Of a DNA stretch of 64,000 bases, positions 34,085 through 42,637 are shown in pieces. Both the position numbers and the translations under genes were made by a program. The stretch covers positions 310,001 to 374,000 of the forward strand of contig NZ_JPSY01000002.1 of assembly GCF_000763375.1 (NCBI RefSeq), written 5' to 3'. Below the pieces are notes generated by a model. That model ran no database searches. It was not told the origin of the DNA and saw nothing but the letters and a program-made list of their open reading frames with translations. Numbering within the stretch: position 1 is the stretch's first letter; each line of letters starts with the position of its first letter. This DNA is from Microbacterium profundi (GTDB taxonomy: Bacteria > Actinomycetota > Actinomycetes > Actinomycetales > Microbacteriaceae).

Positions 34085-35203
34085 ATGTCGATCGCTTCCG
34101 ACGGTGATATCAAGATCGAGGGCGTATCGCTGCGGTCGCTGCCGAAGATCTCGCTGCACGACCATCTCGACGGCGCTGTGCGCCCGGGCACGATCGTCGA
34201 ACTGGCGGCGGAGATCGGCCTGGAACTGCCTGCGGGCGACGCCGAGGGTCTCGGCGACTGGTTCACGAAGCGGAGCGGATCCGACTCGCTCGTGGACTAC
34301 CTGGAATCGTTCGACTACACCGTGGCTGTCATGCAGACGGCCGAGAACCTCACGCGCATCGCCCGCGAGTTCGTCGAGGACCTGGCGGACGACGGCGTGA
34401 TCTACGGCGAGGTCCGCTGGGCACCGGAGCAGCACCAGTCGGGCGGACTCTCGCTCGACGACGCGGTCGAGGCCGTCCAGCAGGGGATCGAGGACGGCGA
34501 GGACGCCGTGGACCGCAGCGGGCGCAGCATCCGCGTGGGGCAGATCCTCAGCGCGATGCGTCAGAGCGATCGATCGCTTGAGATCGCCGAGCTCGCCCTG
34601 GATCATCGCGAGAGCGGCGTGGTCGGCTTCGACATCGCAGGCCCGGAAGACGGCTACCCCGCCTCCGATCATCGTGAGGCGTTCGATCTGCTCGCCGAGA
34701 ACTTCTTCCCGGTCACCGTGCACGCAGGCGAAGCGGCGGGACTCGCGTCGATCCGCAGTGCACTCCTCGACGGGCGGGCGCTCCGCCTCGGTCACGGAGT
34801 ACGCATCGTCAGCGACCTCGACGTGATCGATCGGGACGGAGACGAGGTCCAGGTCAAGTTCGGCGACCTCGCACGCTGGGTTCGCGACCGGGAGATCCCG
34901 CTCGAGCTGTCGCCTTCGTCGAACGTGCACACCGGCGCGATCGAGGCATGGGGCACCGAGCTCGCCGATCACCCGTTCGATCTGCTCTACCAGCTGGGCT
35001 TCGCCGTCACGGTGAACGTCGACAACCGCACGATGAGTCGCACGTCCCTCACCCGTGAAATCGCGCTGCTCGTCGACGCCTTCGGCTACGACCTCGATGA
35101 CCTCGAGGCGTTCCAGTTCAACGCGGCATCCGCGGCATTCCTGCCGATCGAGGAGCGCGAGGAACTCGTCGAGATGATCGCCGACGGTTTCCAGAACTCC
35201 TGA
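34085..35203 (+). CDS. add: Adenosine deaminase
   Basis: Hydrolyses adenosine and deoxyadenosine to inosine and deoxyinosine. 372 aa, metal-dependent amidohydrolase. Motifs: SLPKISLHDHLDGAVRPGTI (metal-binding HxH, substrate Gly), IYGEVRWAPEQH, VTVHAGEAAGLASIRSALL (metal His and catalytic Glu), RLGHGVRI, and ELSPSSNVHTGAI. The usual SLD/SDDP segment reads VTVNVDNRTMSRT, as in many actinobacterial Add proteins. The frame is open upstream, but ATG 34085 follows GAGAGGA. Part of the nucleoside salvage run. Confidence 0.94.
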   Translation: MSIASDGDIKIEGVSLRSLPKISLHDHLDGAVRPGTIVELAAEIGLELPAGDAEGLGDWFTKRSGSDSLVDYLESFDYTVAVMQTAENLTRIAREFVEDLADDGVIYGEVRWAPEQHQSGGLSLDDAVEAVQQGIEDGEDAVDRSGRSIRVGQILSAMRQSDRSLEIAELALDHRESGVVGFDIAGPEDGYPASDHREAFDLLAENFFPVTVHAGEAAGLASIRSALLDGRALRLGHGVRIVSDLDVIDRDGDEVQVKFGDLARWVRDREIPLELSPSSNVHTGAIEAWGTELADHPFDLLYQLGFAVTVNVDNRTMSRTSLTREIALLVDAFGYDLDDLEAFQFNAASAAFLPIEEREELVEMIADGFQNS

Positions 35204-35219
35204 CGCGGACCCCGGAGCC

Positions 35220-36077
35220 ATGACCGCGCCCGCTGTCTTCATCGCCGGTCCTGCATCCTGGAACTCGATCGTCGTCCTCGATCGTCTGCCGGAGCCGACT
35301 CCGCACATCCAGTTCGCCGAGGACAGCTGGGAGACGGTGGGCGGGACGAGCGCGGGCAAGGCGCTGAGTCTCGCAGCCCTCGGCACGCCGGTGACGCTGT
35401 ACGCGCTCGTCGGCGACGATGAGCCGGGCAGGCGGGTCCGCGCCGCGCTCGGTGCGGCCGGAATCGAGGTTCGGTGGGGTTCGAGCGCGGCCACGGAGCG
35501 GCACCTGAACCTGATGACTCGAGCGGGGGAGCGAGTCTCGATCTACGTCTCAGGGGTCGACGAGCAGTCCGGCGCGGTCCCCGATGACGTGCTCGCGGCC
35601 ATGGCGGATGCCGAGATCATCGTGCTCGATCTCGCGGCAGAGCCGCTGCGGCTGCTTCCGCTCGCGAAGGCGAGCGGAAGGCCGGTGTGGGTCGACGTGC
35701 ACGACTACGACGGAGAGGCGGAGTTCCACAGACCGTTCCTCGACGCGGCGGATGCGGTGTTCTGCAACGCCGATCGGCTGAGTGACCCCGTCGGATTCCT
35801 GCGCTCACGCGTCTCGTCCGGGGCGTCGTTCGCAGTGTGCACGCTCGGCCCGGAAGGCGCGGTGGCAGTCGACGTCGACGGTGAGACCTATCGAGTGGAT
35901 GCCGTGCCGGTGGACGTCGTCGACACCAACGGCGCAGGTGACGCCTTCTTCGCAGGAGTCCTGGCTGCACGGCTGGCAGGCGCCGCGCTGCCGCAGGCGC
36001 TCGCGTCCGGCGCGGCGTCGGCATCGACGGCTCTCGGCAGCAAGCACCTGCACCCGCTGTTGGACGGCGTGCCCTGA
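35220..36077 (+). CDS. PfkB-family carbohydrate or nucleoside kinase
   Basis: 285 aa. N-terminal substrate-binding residues in VGGTSAGKALSLAALGTPVTLYALVGDDEPG and the C-terminal PfkB signature VVDTNGAGDAFFAGVLAARLAG, with the catalytic Asp and anion hole. ATP-site region CTLGPEGAVAVD. In context the acceptor could be ribose or deoxyribose released from nucleosides, or a nucleoside itself; the sequence does not decide. Starts 17 bp after add and is the last gene of the locus. Its end carries a 17-bp-period tandem duplication. Confidence 0.88.
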   Translation: MTAPAVFIAGPASWNSIVVLDRLPEPTPHIQFAEDSWETVGGTSAGKALSLAALGTPVTLYALVGDDEPGRRVRAALGAAGIEVRWGSSAATERHLNLMTRAGERVSIYVSGVDEQSGAVPDDVLAAMADAEIIVLDLAAEPLRLLPLAKASGRPVWVDVHDYDGEAEFHRPFLDAADAVFCNADRLSDPVGFLRSRVSSGASFAVCTLGPEGAVAVDVDGETYRVDAVPVDVVDTNGAGDAFFAGVLAARLAGAALPQALASGAASASTALGSKHLHPLLDGVP

Positions 36078-36100
36078 CCGTGGACCTGCCCTGACCGTGG
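36070..36100. repeat. Short tandem duplication at the 3' end of the PfkB gene
   Basis: TGCCCTGACCGTGG occurs at 36070-36083 and 36087-36100 (period 17). The first copy contains the kinase stop codon, the second fills the gap to the convergent epimerase gene and leads into a TGACC-GT-GGTCA palindrome, possibly a weak terminator. Confidence 0.7.
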
Positions 36101-37057
36101 TCAGCGCGGCCGCGCCACGACCTGCGGATGCGTTCTCAGATACTCCTCGAACGCTTCACGGCTCGTACGGGCCGGGGTGAAACCGAACTCGTCCTTCAAC
36201 CGGGCATTCGACAGCACCGGCCGGTAGCGGAGGAAAGGAACCTTCTCTGGTCCGTGCTCTGTGAGGCGCAGCATCCGCCCGGCTCTCAACATCCAGGCGA
36301 GCGCGGATGCCGGCACGGTGAACAAGGGCTTGCCGAGCCGATCGGCGAGCTCCGGCACGGTCATCCGCCCGTCGCCGGCGACGTTGAAGACCCCCGCCGG
36401 GCCATCCGTCGCCGCGCGCACCATGGCGGCGGCGACGTCATCAACCCACACGAACACGAACGGCGAGTCCGACCCCGCGATCCGCAGGATGCGGCGCCCG
36501 TTCCAGAGAGCGGTGATCTGGTTCTGAACGGTGGGGCCGAGGATCGTGCCGATCCGGAAGACCACCTGCTCCAGTTCGGGATGCGCCGATCTGTATCCGG
36601 CGAGCATCTCCTCGACCAGGCGCTTGTGCCGCGAGTACGAAAAGGCATCATTGCCGCGCAGCGGCTGGTCCTCGTCGATCCACTCCGGGTTGTCCGGGTG
36701 GTAGCCGTATGCCGCCCCTGAGCTGGAGACCACGATGCGGCGCACACCGCTCAGAGCACACGCGGCCAGGACGTTCGCCGAGCCTTCGACATCCACGCGG
36801 TAGTCGAGATCCACATCACGGCCTGGGTTGACGATCGCCGCGAGGTGCACGACGGTGTCGATGCGGTGCTCACGGAGCACAGGCGCGATGGCCGCGGCAT
36901 CCGTCACGTCGAGGACGACGGGCAGGACGCCCGGCGACACGGCGCCGGCTCTGAGGTCGGCCGCAACGACGAGTTCGACGTCGCCTCGCGCGGCCAGCGC
37001 CGCCGCGACGTGCGACCCGAGGAACCCGCCGCCGCCGGTGATGAGCACGCGTGTCAC
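36101..37057 (-). CDS. NAD-dependent epimerase/dehydratase (extended SDR)
   Basis: 318 aa. Rossmann motif VLITGGGGFLGSHVAAAL at the N-terminus, VVHLAAIV near 75, VVSSSGAAYGYHPD with the catalytic Ser, and the active-site YSRHK (YxxxK) near 145. FRIGTILGP and FVWVDDVAAAMVRA are further extended-SDR features. GTG 37057 overlaps the upstream BASS gene stop (GTGA, 37054-37057); the frame extends far upstream only as a GC-rich shadow. Third gene of an FMO-BASS-SDR operon, so it may oxidise or epimerise the same imported compound. Substrate unknown. Confidence 0.88.
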   Translation of the reverse strand: MTRVLITGGGGFLGSHVAAALAARGDVELVVAADLRAGAVSPGVLPVVLDVTDAAAIAPVLREHRIDTVVHLAAIVNPGRDVDLDYRVDVEGSANVLAACALSGVRRIVVSSSGAAYGYHPDNPEWIDEDQPLRGNDAFSYSRHKRLVEEMLAGYRSAHPELEQVVFRIGTILGPTVQNQITALWNGRRILRIAGSDSPFVFVWVDDVAAAMVRAATDGPAGVFNVAGDGRMTVPELADRLGKPLFTVPASALAWMLRAGRMLRLTEHGPEKVPFLRYRPVLSNARLKDEFGFTPARTSREAFEEYLRTHPQVVARPR

Positions 37058-38007
37058 GGCGCGGCCTCGACGGCTGTCTTCCCGGTGCTGTCGCCGGTCG
37101 CATTGCCGGTGCGCCGCCTGGTGTGCCGCGCCCAGAGTCCTGCGAGCACGAGTCCGGCGACGATGTCCCAGATGCCCCACCAGCCGGCGACGATCGCCAT
37201 GCCGCCGAGACCGCCGAAGAAGGCGAAGACGAGTCCCAGACCGAGCCCGGCGTTGCGGATGCCGACCTCGAACGTCATCGCCTTGCGCTCCCGCGTGCCC
37301 AGGCCGCCGAGGACCGCAGTGCCGTAGCCGAGCGCGAGCGCTGTGGCATCGTGCACGGTCACCACGAGGACCACGATGCCGAGCACCGAGATGAACACCG
37401 CCCAGTTGCCGACCAGCGCGCCGATGATGAAGCCCACGAGCGCGAGCAGACTGAACCACTTCACGAACGGCTGCACGCGCGCCGCGAAAGTCGGGAGCTT
37501 CGCGCGCAGCAGCAGCCCGACCGCGAAGGGCAGGCCGACGATGAGGAAGATCTCCAGCAGCATCTTCCACGGGTCGAGCGCCACCTCTCGCAGCAGGTCG
37601 CGGGCGGTCGGATGCAGCGACCCCCAGAAGGCGATGCTCAACGGCATCGCCACGATGTACACGAGGTTTCCGACCGCCGTCATCGACACCGACAGTGCGA
37701 CGTTGCCGCCGGAGCGATGCGTGAGCACCTGCGAGATGTTGCCGGGCGGGCAGCATGCCACGAGGATCATGCCGAGCGCCATCGACGGTGTCACCGGAAG
37801 CACGAGGGTGAGCAGGAACGTCACTACGGGCAGCAGGAGGAGCTGTGCCAGGATCGCGATGATGAAGGGCTTCGGATGCCGTGCCACCACGCGGAAGTCG
37901 CTGGGTGCGGTGTCCAGGGCGATGCCGAGCATGATGAGCCCGAGCACGATGTTCAGGATCGTGAGGGTTCCCGGCGTGAAGCTCAGGACGACGTCGTCGA
38001 CGTTCAT
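37054..38007 (-). CDS. BASS-family (bile acid:Na+ symporter-like) transporter
   Basis: 317-aa membrane protein with nine to ten helices. The family core GMILVACCPPGNISQVLTHRSGGNVALSVSMTAVGNLVYIVAMPLS, near residues 80-125, holds the Na+-binding and substrate-binding crossing region. Helix 9 contains MTFEVGIRNAGLGLGLVFAFFGG. BASS proteins carry bile acids, pantoate, oxo-acids or sulfonated compounds. ATG 38007 overlaps the FMO stop by four bases. Coupling to a monooxygenase and an epimerase suggests uptake or export of a small organic acid or terpenoid-like substrate. Confidence 0.9.
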   Translation of the reverse strand: MNVDDVVLSFTPGTLTILNIVLGLIMLGIALDTAPSDFRVVARHPKPFIIAILAQLLLLPVVTFLLTLVLPVTPSMALGMILVACCPPGNISQVLTHRSGGNVALSVSMTAVGNLVYIVAMPLSIAFWGSLHPTARDLLREVALDPWKMLLEIFLIVGLPFAVGLLLRAKLPTFAARVQPFVKWFSLLALVGFIIGALVGNWAVFISVLGIVVLVVTVHDATALALGYGTAVLGGLGTRERKAMTFEVGIRNAGLGLGLVFAFFGGLGGMAIVAGWWGIWDIVAGLVLAGLWARHTRRRTGNATGDSTGKTAVEAAP

Positions 38008-39296
38008 CGCGTCTGCTCCAGTGCCTCGCGTTCGTGGCGGACGGCCGCGCGGTAGGCGTGGTTGTTCACGTAGTACGACATCCTGGCGAGCCCGAGATAA
38101 CGGTAGCCACCGGTGACATCAGGCCACGGGCTGCCGGTCACGCGGTCCCGGAACCGCACGGCCTGCTCCGGCGCGTTCTCCGCTGCGGCGAGGTAGCTCG
38201 CCAGCAGTTCGGCCTGCTCGTAGCGGCCCTGCCAGCCGATGCCAGACGCCTCGATCATGCCCATCAGGTACAGGCCGTTGAAGGACGCGGGGAACATGTT
38301 CAGGAACAGTCGCGGCGAAGACCCGCGCCACTGCAGGTGCGCCCGGTCGACGAACGGGTAATCGAGGCGGTATCCGGTCGCGAGCATCACGAGGTCGTAA
38401 TCGCCGCCGGAACCGTCGCGGAAGCGGACCGTGTGACCGTCGAACCGTTCGACATCGGCGCGCACACGCAGGTCACCCTGCCCGAGGTGGTTCAGTACCA
38501 TCGTGTTCACGATCGGGTGCGATTCGTAGATGCGGTAGTCGGGCTTGGGGAATCCGAAACGAACCGGGTCGCCGGTGAACGCCTTCAGCACCCGGGAGTC
38601 CACTGCCTGCTTGATGCGTGCAGGCAGCGGCTTGCCCTGGTTGAGGGTGTCGCTCGGCCTGCCGAACAGATAGCGCGGAACGAAGTAGTAGCCGCGGCGC
38701 ACGCTCATGTCGACTGATGCGGCGTGGTGCACGGCATCCACCGCGATGTCGCACCCCGAGTTGCCCGCACCCACGATGAGCACGCGTCTGCCGTCCAGCT
38801 GCGCGGCGCTCTTGTATGCGCTCGTGTGCATGAGCTCGCCGGCGAAGTCTCCATCGAAGGAGGGCACGTTCGGCTCCGCGAGCGTGCCGTTCGCGATGAT
38901 GACCCCGGCGTACCAGCGCGTGCCCACTCCGTCCGGACCCGCGTGAGCGAGGTCCCATCCGCCGTCGCGCGGTTCGAGCAGGGTGACGCGCGTGTCGAAG
39001 CGGAACAGCGAAGTGAGCCCGAAATGGTCGGCGTACGAGCGGAAGTAGTCGCGCAGCACCCGATGGCTCGGATAATCGACGCCCGAAGCCATCGGGAACT
39101 CGGCGAATTCGGTCGTCGTGCGGGACGAGATGAGGTGCGCGGACTCGTACATGGTGCTGCGCGGGTTGGTGATGTCCCAGAGGCCGCCGACGCCGTGCGA
39201 CGCCTCGAAGCCGTCGACCTCGATGCCCTGCACCTGCAGCGCTCGCGCGATGGCAAGGCCGGACGGCCCAGCGCCGATGACGGCGTATCTGCTCAT
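38004..39296 (-). CDS. Flavin-containing monooxygenase
   Basis: 430-aa class B FAD/NADPH monooxygenase. FAD site YAVIGAGPSGLAIARAL at the N-terminus, ASHGVGGLWDITNP, the FMO signature FDGDFAGELMHTSAYK, NADPH site VLIVGAGNSGCDIAVDAV and the ATGYRLDYPF motif near residue 340. The signature is of the FMO type rather than the longer Baeyer-Villiger FxGxxxHxxxW form. ATG 39296 has GGGGAG at good spacing; upstream codons in frame are shadow. First gene of the FMO-BASS-SDR operon. It may oxygenate N or S atoms or ketones; substrate unknown. Confidence 0.9.
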   Translation of the reverse strand: MSRYAVIGAGPSGLAIARALQVQGIEVDGFEASHGVGGLWDITNPRSTMYESAHLISSRTTTEFAEFPMASGVDYPSHRVLRDYFRSYADHFGLTSLFRFDTRVTLLEPRDGGWDLAHAGPDGVGTRWYAGVIIANGTLAEPNVPSFDGDFAGELMHTSAYKSAAQLDGRRVLIVGAGNSGCDIAVDAVHHAASVDMSVRRGYYFVPRYLFGRPSDTLNQGKPLPARIKQAVDSRVLKAFTGDPVRFGFPKPDYRIYESHPIVNTMVLNHLGQGDLRVRADVERFDGHTVRFRDGSGGDYDLVMLATGYRLDYPFVDRAHLQWRGSSPRLFLNMFPASFNGLYLMGMIEASGIGWQGRYEQAELLASYLAAAENAPEQAVRFRDRVTGSPWPDVTGGYRYLGLARMSYYVNNHAYRAAVRHEREALEQTR

Positions 39297-39303
39297 GATG
39301 CTC

Positions 39304-39367
39304 CCCGCACGACGCTGTGCTCGATCTGTCGCCCCCAGGCTCGATCGTAGCGGCATCGTCGTGCGGG
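39304..39367 (-). terminator. Long-loop inverted repeat after mtlD
   Basis: Perfect 11-bp arms CCCGCACGACG (39304-39314) and CGTCGTGCGGG (39357-39367) flank a 42-bp loop that holds two CTCGATC copies. It lies between the mtlD stop and the FMO Shine-Dalgarno region on the same strand. It could terminate the mannitol operon or act as an operator for the FMO operon. Confidence 0.45.
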
Positions 39368-39373
39368 AAGTCG

Positions 39374-40519
39374 TCAGAGGGCGCGCAGCTCCTGTTGTCT
39401 CGCGGCGAAGGCCTCGTGCACGGCGGCGAAGAGCGGATGCTCCGGCTCCAGGCCTGTGACGGTGGCGGTGAGTACATCGGCGTCCTCAGAGCGCAGCATC
39501 CGCTGCAACTCCACGGACTGCTCATCCGATTCGTCGTCGAATGCGACGGCCGCAGCGACGGCGGCGACGAGCGCAGAGGTCGAGAGCCCGCGCTCCGCGG
39601 CCTGGACTGCTGGGCCGATGAAGCGCTCGTTGCGGGAGAGCTTGCGCAGCGGCTGGCGGCCGACCCTCTGCACGGTGTCGACCAGCTCCGGGTTGCGGAA
39701 TCGCTCGAGGATCGTGGCGCGGTACTCGGCGAGCTCGACGGGATCGAGCCCGTGCACGGCGCTGAGCACCGCTGATGTCTCCTCCAGCGCTGCACCGACT
39801 CTCGCGGCGATCGACGGATCGGCGAGTGCATCCGAGATGCGCGCGTGACCAGCCTGCGCGCCGAAGTACGCGGTCGCCGCATGGCCGGTGTTCACGGTGA
39901 ACAGCTTGCGCTCGATGTAGGGGCCGAGATCGTCGACGAAGTGCGCGCCGGGAATGATCGGCAGATCCCCGCCGAACGGTGCGGACTCGATCGCCCACTC
40001 GAAGTACGGCTCGACCGTCACATCCACGCCGCCGCCGTCGGGCTGTGCCGGCACGATGCGATCGACGGCCGTGTTCGCGAACGCGGCGCGACCCGTCACG
40101 GACGGATCCAGCTTGTCGATCTCGGCACGCAGCAGATCCGTGGCGCCGATCGCGTTCTCGCACGCCATGATCTTCAGCGGAGCGAGGTCGGGGGAGCGGC
40201 GCTTGAGTCCTTCGACGATCGCGGGGGCGATGAAGCGCAGCACAGTCGGGCCGACGGCGCAGGTGACGACATCGGCGGTCGCGACCTCGTCGGCCACGGC
40301 ATCCGGGTCTGTCCGGCTGTTCACCGCGCGGTAGCCGCTGACCTTTCGATCGACGCCGCCGGGGCCCGCCTCATGAACGGTGTACGACTCGGTGGCGTTG
40401 ATCGCGTCCACCAGGGCGTCAGCGACATCCGAGAACACCAGGTCGTACCCGCCCTCGTGCAGCAGCAGCCCCACGAAGCCGCGCCCGATGTTGCCGGCGC
40501 CGAAGTGGACGGCCTTCAT
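39374..40519 (-). CDS. mtlD: Mannitol-1-phosphate 5-dehydrogenase
   Basis: Oxidises mannitol-1-P to fructose-6-P with NAD. 381 aa. N-terminal Rossmann [30 protein letters not shown]; catalytic-domain features [40 protein letters not shown] (catalytic Lys and conserved NTGHA) and [27 protein letters not shown] C-domain residues. ATG 40519 overlaps the mtlF stop (ATGA). Last gene of the mannitol PTS operon on the minus strand. Confidence 0.96.
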   Translation of the reverse strand: MKAVHFGAGNIGRGFVGLLLHEGGYDLVFSDVADALVDAINATESYTVHEAGPGGVDRKVSGYRAVNSRTDPDAVADEVATADVVTCAVGPTVLRFIAPAIVEGLKRRSPDLAPLKIMACENAIGATDLLRAEIDKLDPSVTGRAAFANTAVDRIVPAQPDGGGVDVTVEPYFEWAIESAPFGGDLPIIPGAHFVDDLGPYIERKLFTVNTGHAATAYFGAQAGHARISDALADPSIAARVGAALEETSAVLSAVHGLDPVELAEYRATILERFRNPELVDTVQRVGRQPLRKLSRNERFIGPAVQAAERGLSTSALVAAVAAAVAFDDESDEQSVELQRMLRSEDADVLTATVTGLEPEHPLFAAVHEAFAARQQELRAL

Positions 40520-40950
40520 CCTTCGTTCACCGCCGACAGGAGCGCGTACAGCTCGTCGGGGGTGCCGGCGGCATTGAGCTTGGCGACATCATCCTCGTCC
40601 GAGAACAGGATGGCGATCTGGGACAGGATCTCGAGGTGCTCGTCGCCCCGTCCGGCGATGCCGATCACGAACGTGGCCTCATCTCCTGCCCAGTCCACAC
40701 CGCCGTCGTAGCGCACGACCGAGAGACCGGAGTCGAGGATGGCCTCCTTCGTCTCGTTCGTGCCGTGCGGGATCGCGAGGCCGTTGCCCATGAACGTGGA
40801 CACGGTCTCCTCGCGCTGACGCATGGCATCGACGTAGGCGGGGGTGACGGCGCCGGCGGCGACGAGGATGTCGGTCGCCTCCTGCAGCGCCTCGTCCTGG
40901 GTGGCGGAGCCGGAGTGGATGCGGACCTGTCCGATTGACAGAACGGCCAT
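40516..40950 (-). CDS. mtlF: PTS mannitol-type EIIA protein
   Basis: 144-aa stand-alone EIIA of the fructose-mannitol family. The phospho-His is in [20 protein letters not shown] near residue 65, and the second conserved part [29 protein letters not shown] is present. It relays phosphate from HPr to the EIIB domain of MtlA. ATG 40950 follows AAAGGAAC; the frame extends upstream across the mtlA-mtlF gap as shadow. The gap to mtlA is 55 bp, the largest in this operon. Confidence 0.94.
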   Translation of the reverse strand: MAVLSIGQVRIHSGSATQDEALQEATDILVAAGAVTPAYVDAMRQREETVSTFMGNGLAIPHGTNETKEAILDSGLSVVRYDGGVDWAGDEATFVIGIAGRGDEHLEILSQIAILFSDEDDVAKLNAAGTPDELYALLSAVNEG

Positions 40951-41005
40951 GATGTTCCTTTCTGAGGTGGGGCGGATGCTGTTCGCATCCGCCCCACCGG
41001 ATCGA

Positions 41006-42637
41006 TTACTCGCCGGATTCCTTCTGCTCGCGCACCATCTCGACGACCTCTTCATACTGCGGCGCATTCATGAAGTTGTCGACCGAGACGTGGATCGAGT
41101 TCGGGGACTTGCCCTTCGCGCGATCGGTGAGCTGCTGCTGGGTGATCACCAGATCGGCGGTGCCGTCGAGGTTCGCGATGGCCTGGTTGGTCACCTTGAT
41201 GTCCTCGATGCCCGCCTTCTTCAGCTTGTTGCGCAGCACGCTCGCGCCCATCGCGGACGATCCCATGCCGGCGTCGCAGGCGAACACGATGTTCTGGATC
41301 GGAGCGGTCGCGGTCGCCGTGGCCGACGTCGCGGCAGCAGCCGTGCCACCTGCGGCCGCAGAGGCTGCGAGATTCGACAGGTGCTCGGACTTCTTGCCCT
41401 TGTTCGCCTCGGTCTGCGCGATCGCCGCGCCGAAGGTGTCGCCCTCAGCGGCCAGATCGCGCTTGCGCGACGCCCGCAGGATCACAGCCGTGATCAGGAA
41501 CGTCACCACGGCGGCGATGATGACCGACAGGTACACCACAACCAGGTTCCAGACGCCGCCGCCGATCGCGGCCGCCGTCACGGCGATGATGCTTCCTGGG
41601 GCTGCCGGGAAGCCGAGACCGCCGCCGAGGAGCATGTTGGTCGTGACGCCCGCTGCGCCACCGGCGATCAGAGCGAGGATCGTGGTCGGCTTGCTGAGCG
41701 CGTACGGGAAGTAGATCTCGTGGATGCCGCCGAAGAACTGGATGATCGCGGCACCCGGTGCCGAGGCCTTCGCAGCGCCGACGCCGAAGAACGTGAACGC
41801 GAGCAGCAGACCGAGGCCGGGGCCGGGGTTCGCCTCGATGAGGAACAGGATCGACTTGCCGTTCTCGGTCGCCTGCTCGATGCCGAGCGGTGTGAACACG
41901 CCGTGGTTGATGGCGTTGTTCAGGAACAGCACCTTCGCCGGCTCGACGATGATCGAGACGAGCGGCAGCAGCTGCAGCGTCACGAGCCAGTCGACAGCCG
42001 CTCCGAGCACGGTGCTGATGCCGAGCATCACAGGACCGAATGCGAAGAAACCGGCGATCGCGAGGATCATGCCGAGGATACCGGCCGAGAAGTTGTTCAC
42101 CAGCATCTCGAATCCGGGGCGGATCTTCCCGTCCCAGAGCCGGTCCATCTGCTTGGTGATCCATGCCGCAAGCGGTCCCATGATCATCGCGCCGAGGAAC
42201 ATCGGGATGTTCGTGCCGACGATGACACCCATCGTCGCAATCGTCGCGACGACACCGCCGCGTTCGCCGTATACGAGGCGGCCGGCCGTGTTCGCGATGA
42301 GCAGCGGCAGCAGGTAGGTCACCATGGCGCCGACCAGGCCGACGTAGCCCTGGAAGTTGCCGCCTTCGCCCTCGGTCAGTGCTGTCATGGCGCCGGGCCA
42401 GTTGATGAGCGCGGAGTCGCCACCGCCGCCGATGATCTCGGCCACGGGGGCCCAGTGCCATCCGAACGGGCTGTCGGCGCCGAAGAACCCGGCGGGGATG
42501 AACAGCATCGTGATGAAGCCCCAGGCGATGAAGGCTGCGATGTTCGGCATGATCATGCCCGAGAGGAACGTGCCGCGTCGCTGCACGCCGACCCTGACCC
42601 CGTTCTGCTTCGGGGCGGCTGTTGACGTCGTCGTCAT
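41006..42637 (-). CDS. mtlA: PTS mannitol transporter EIICB
   Basis: 543 aa. EIIC channel domain (about 1-340) with GTFLSGMIMPNIAAFIAWGFITMLF, IMGPLAAWITKQMDRLWDGKIRPGFEMLVNNF and the EIIC active loop with GGIHEIYFPYAL. A flexible Ala/Thr-rich linker is followed by the EIIB domain from about 440, whose phospho-Cys is in NIVFACDAGMGSSAMGASVLRNKL. Takes up and phosphorylates mannitol. No EIIA domain is fused; mtlF supplies it. The stop of ptsI overlaps its ATG at 42637. Confidence 0.96.
   Translation of the reverse strand: MTTTSTAAPKQNGVRVGVQRRGTFLSGMIMPNIAAFIAWGFITMLFIPAGFFGADSPFGWHWAPVAEIIGGGGDSALINWPGAMTALTEGEGGNFQGYVGLVGAMVTYLLPLLIANTAGRLVYGERGGVVATIATMGVIVGTNIPMFLGAMIMGPLAAWITKQMDRLWDGKIRPGFEMLVNNFSAGILGMILAIAGFFAFGPVMLGISTVLGAAVDWLVTLQLLPLVSIIVEPAKVLFLNNAINHGVFTPLGIEQATENGKSILFLIEANPGPGLGLLLAFTFFGVGAAKASAPGAAIIQFFGGIHEIYFPYALSKPTTILALIAGGAAGVTTNMLLGGGLGFPAAPGSIIAVTAAAIGGGVWNLVVVYLSVIIAAVVTFLITAVILRASRKRDLAAEGDTFGAAIAQTEANKGKKSEHLSNLAASAAAGGTAAAATSATATATAPIQNIVFACDAGMGSSAMGASVLRNKLKKAGIEDIKVTNQAIANLDGTADLVITQQQLTDRAKGKSPNSIHVSVDNFMNAPQYEEVVEMVREQKESGE

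Noticed and set aside
37058-37756. N-terminal extension of the epimerase frame into the BASS gene
   Set aside because: The added sequence is Arg/Ala/Gly-rich shadow, while GTG 37057 overlaps the BASS stop in the same way as the other junctions of the operon.
40844-42625. 593-codon plus-strand frame opposite mtlA
   Set aside because: Asp/Arg/His-rich shadow of the EIICB gene; no motif and no ribosome site.
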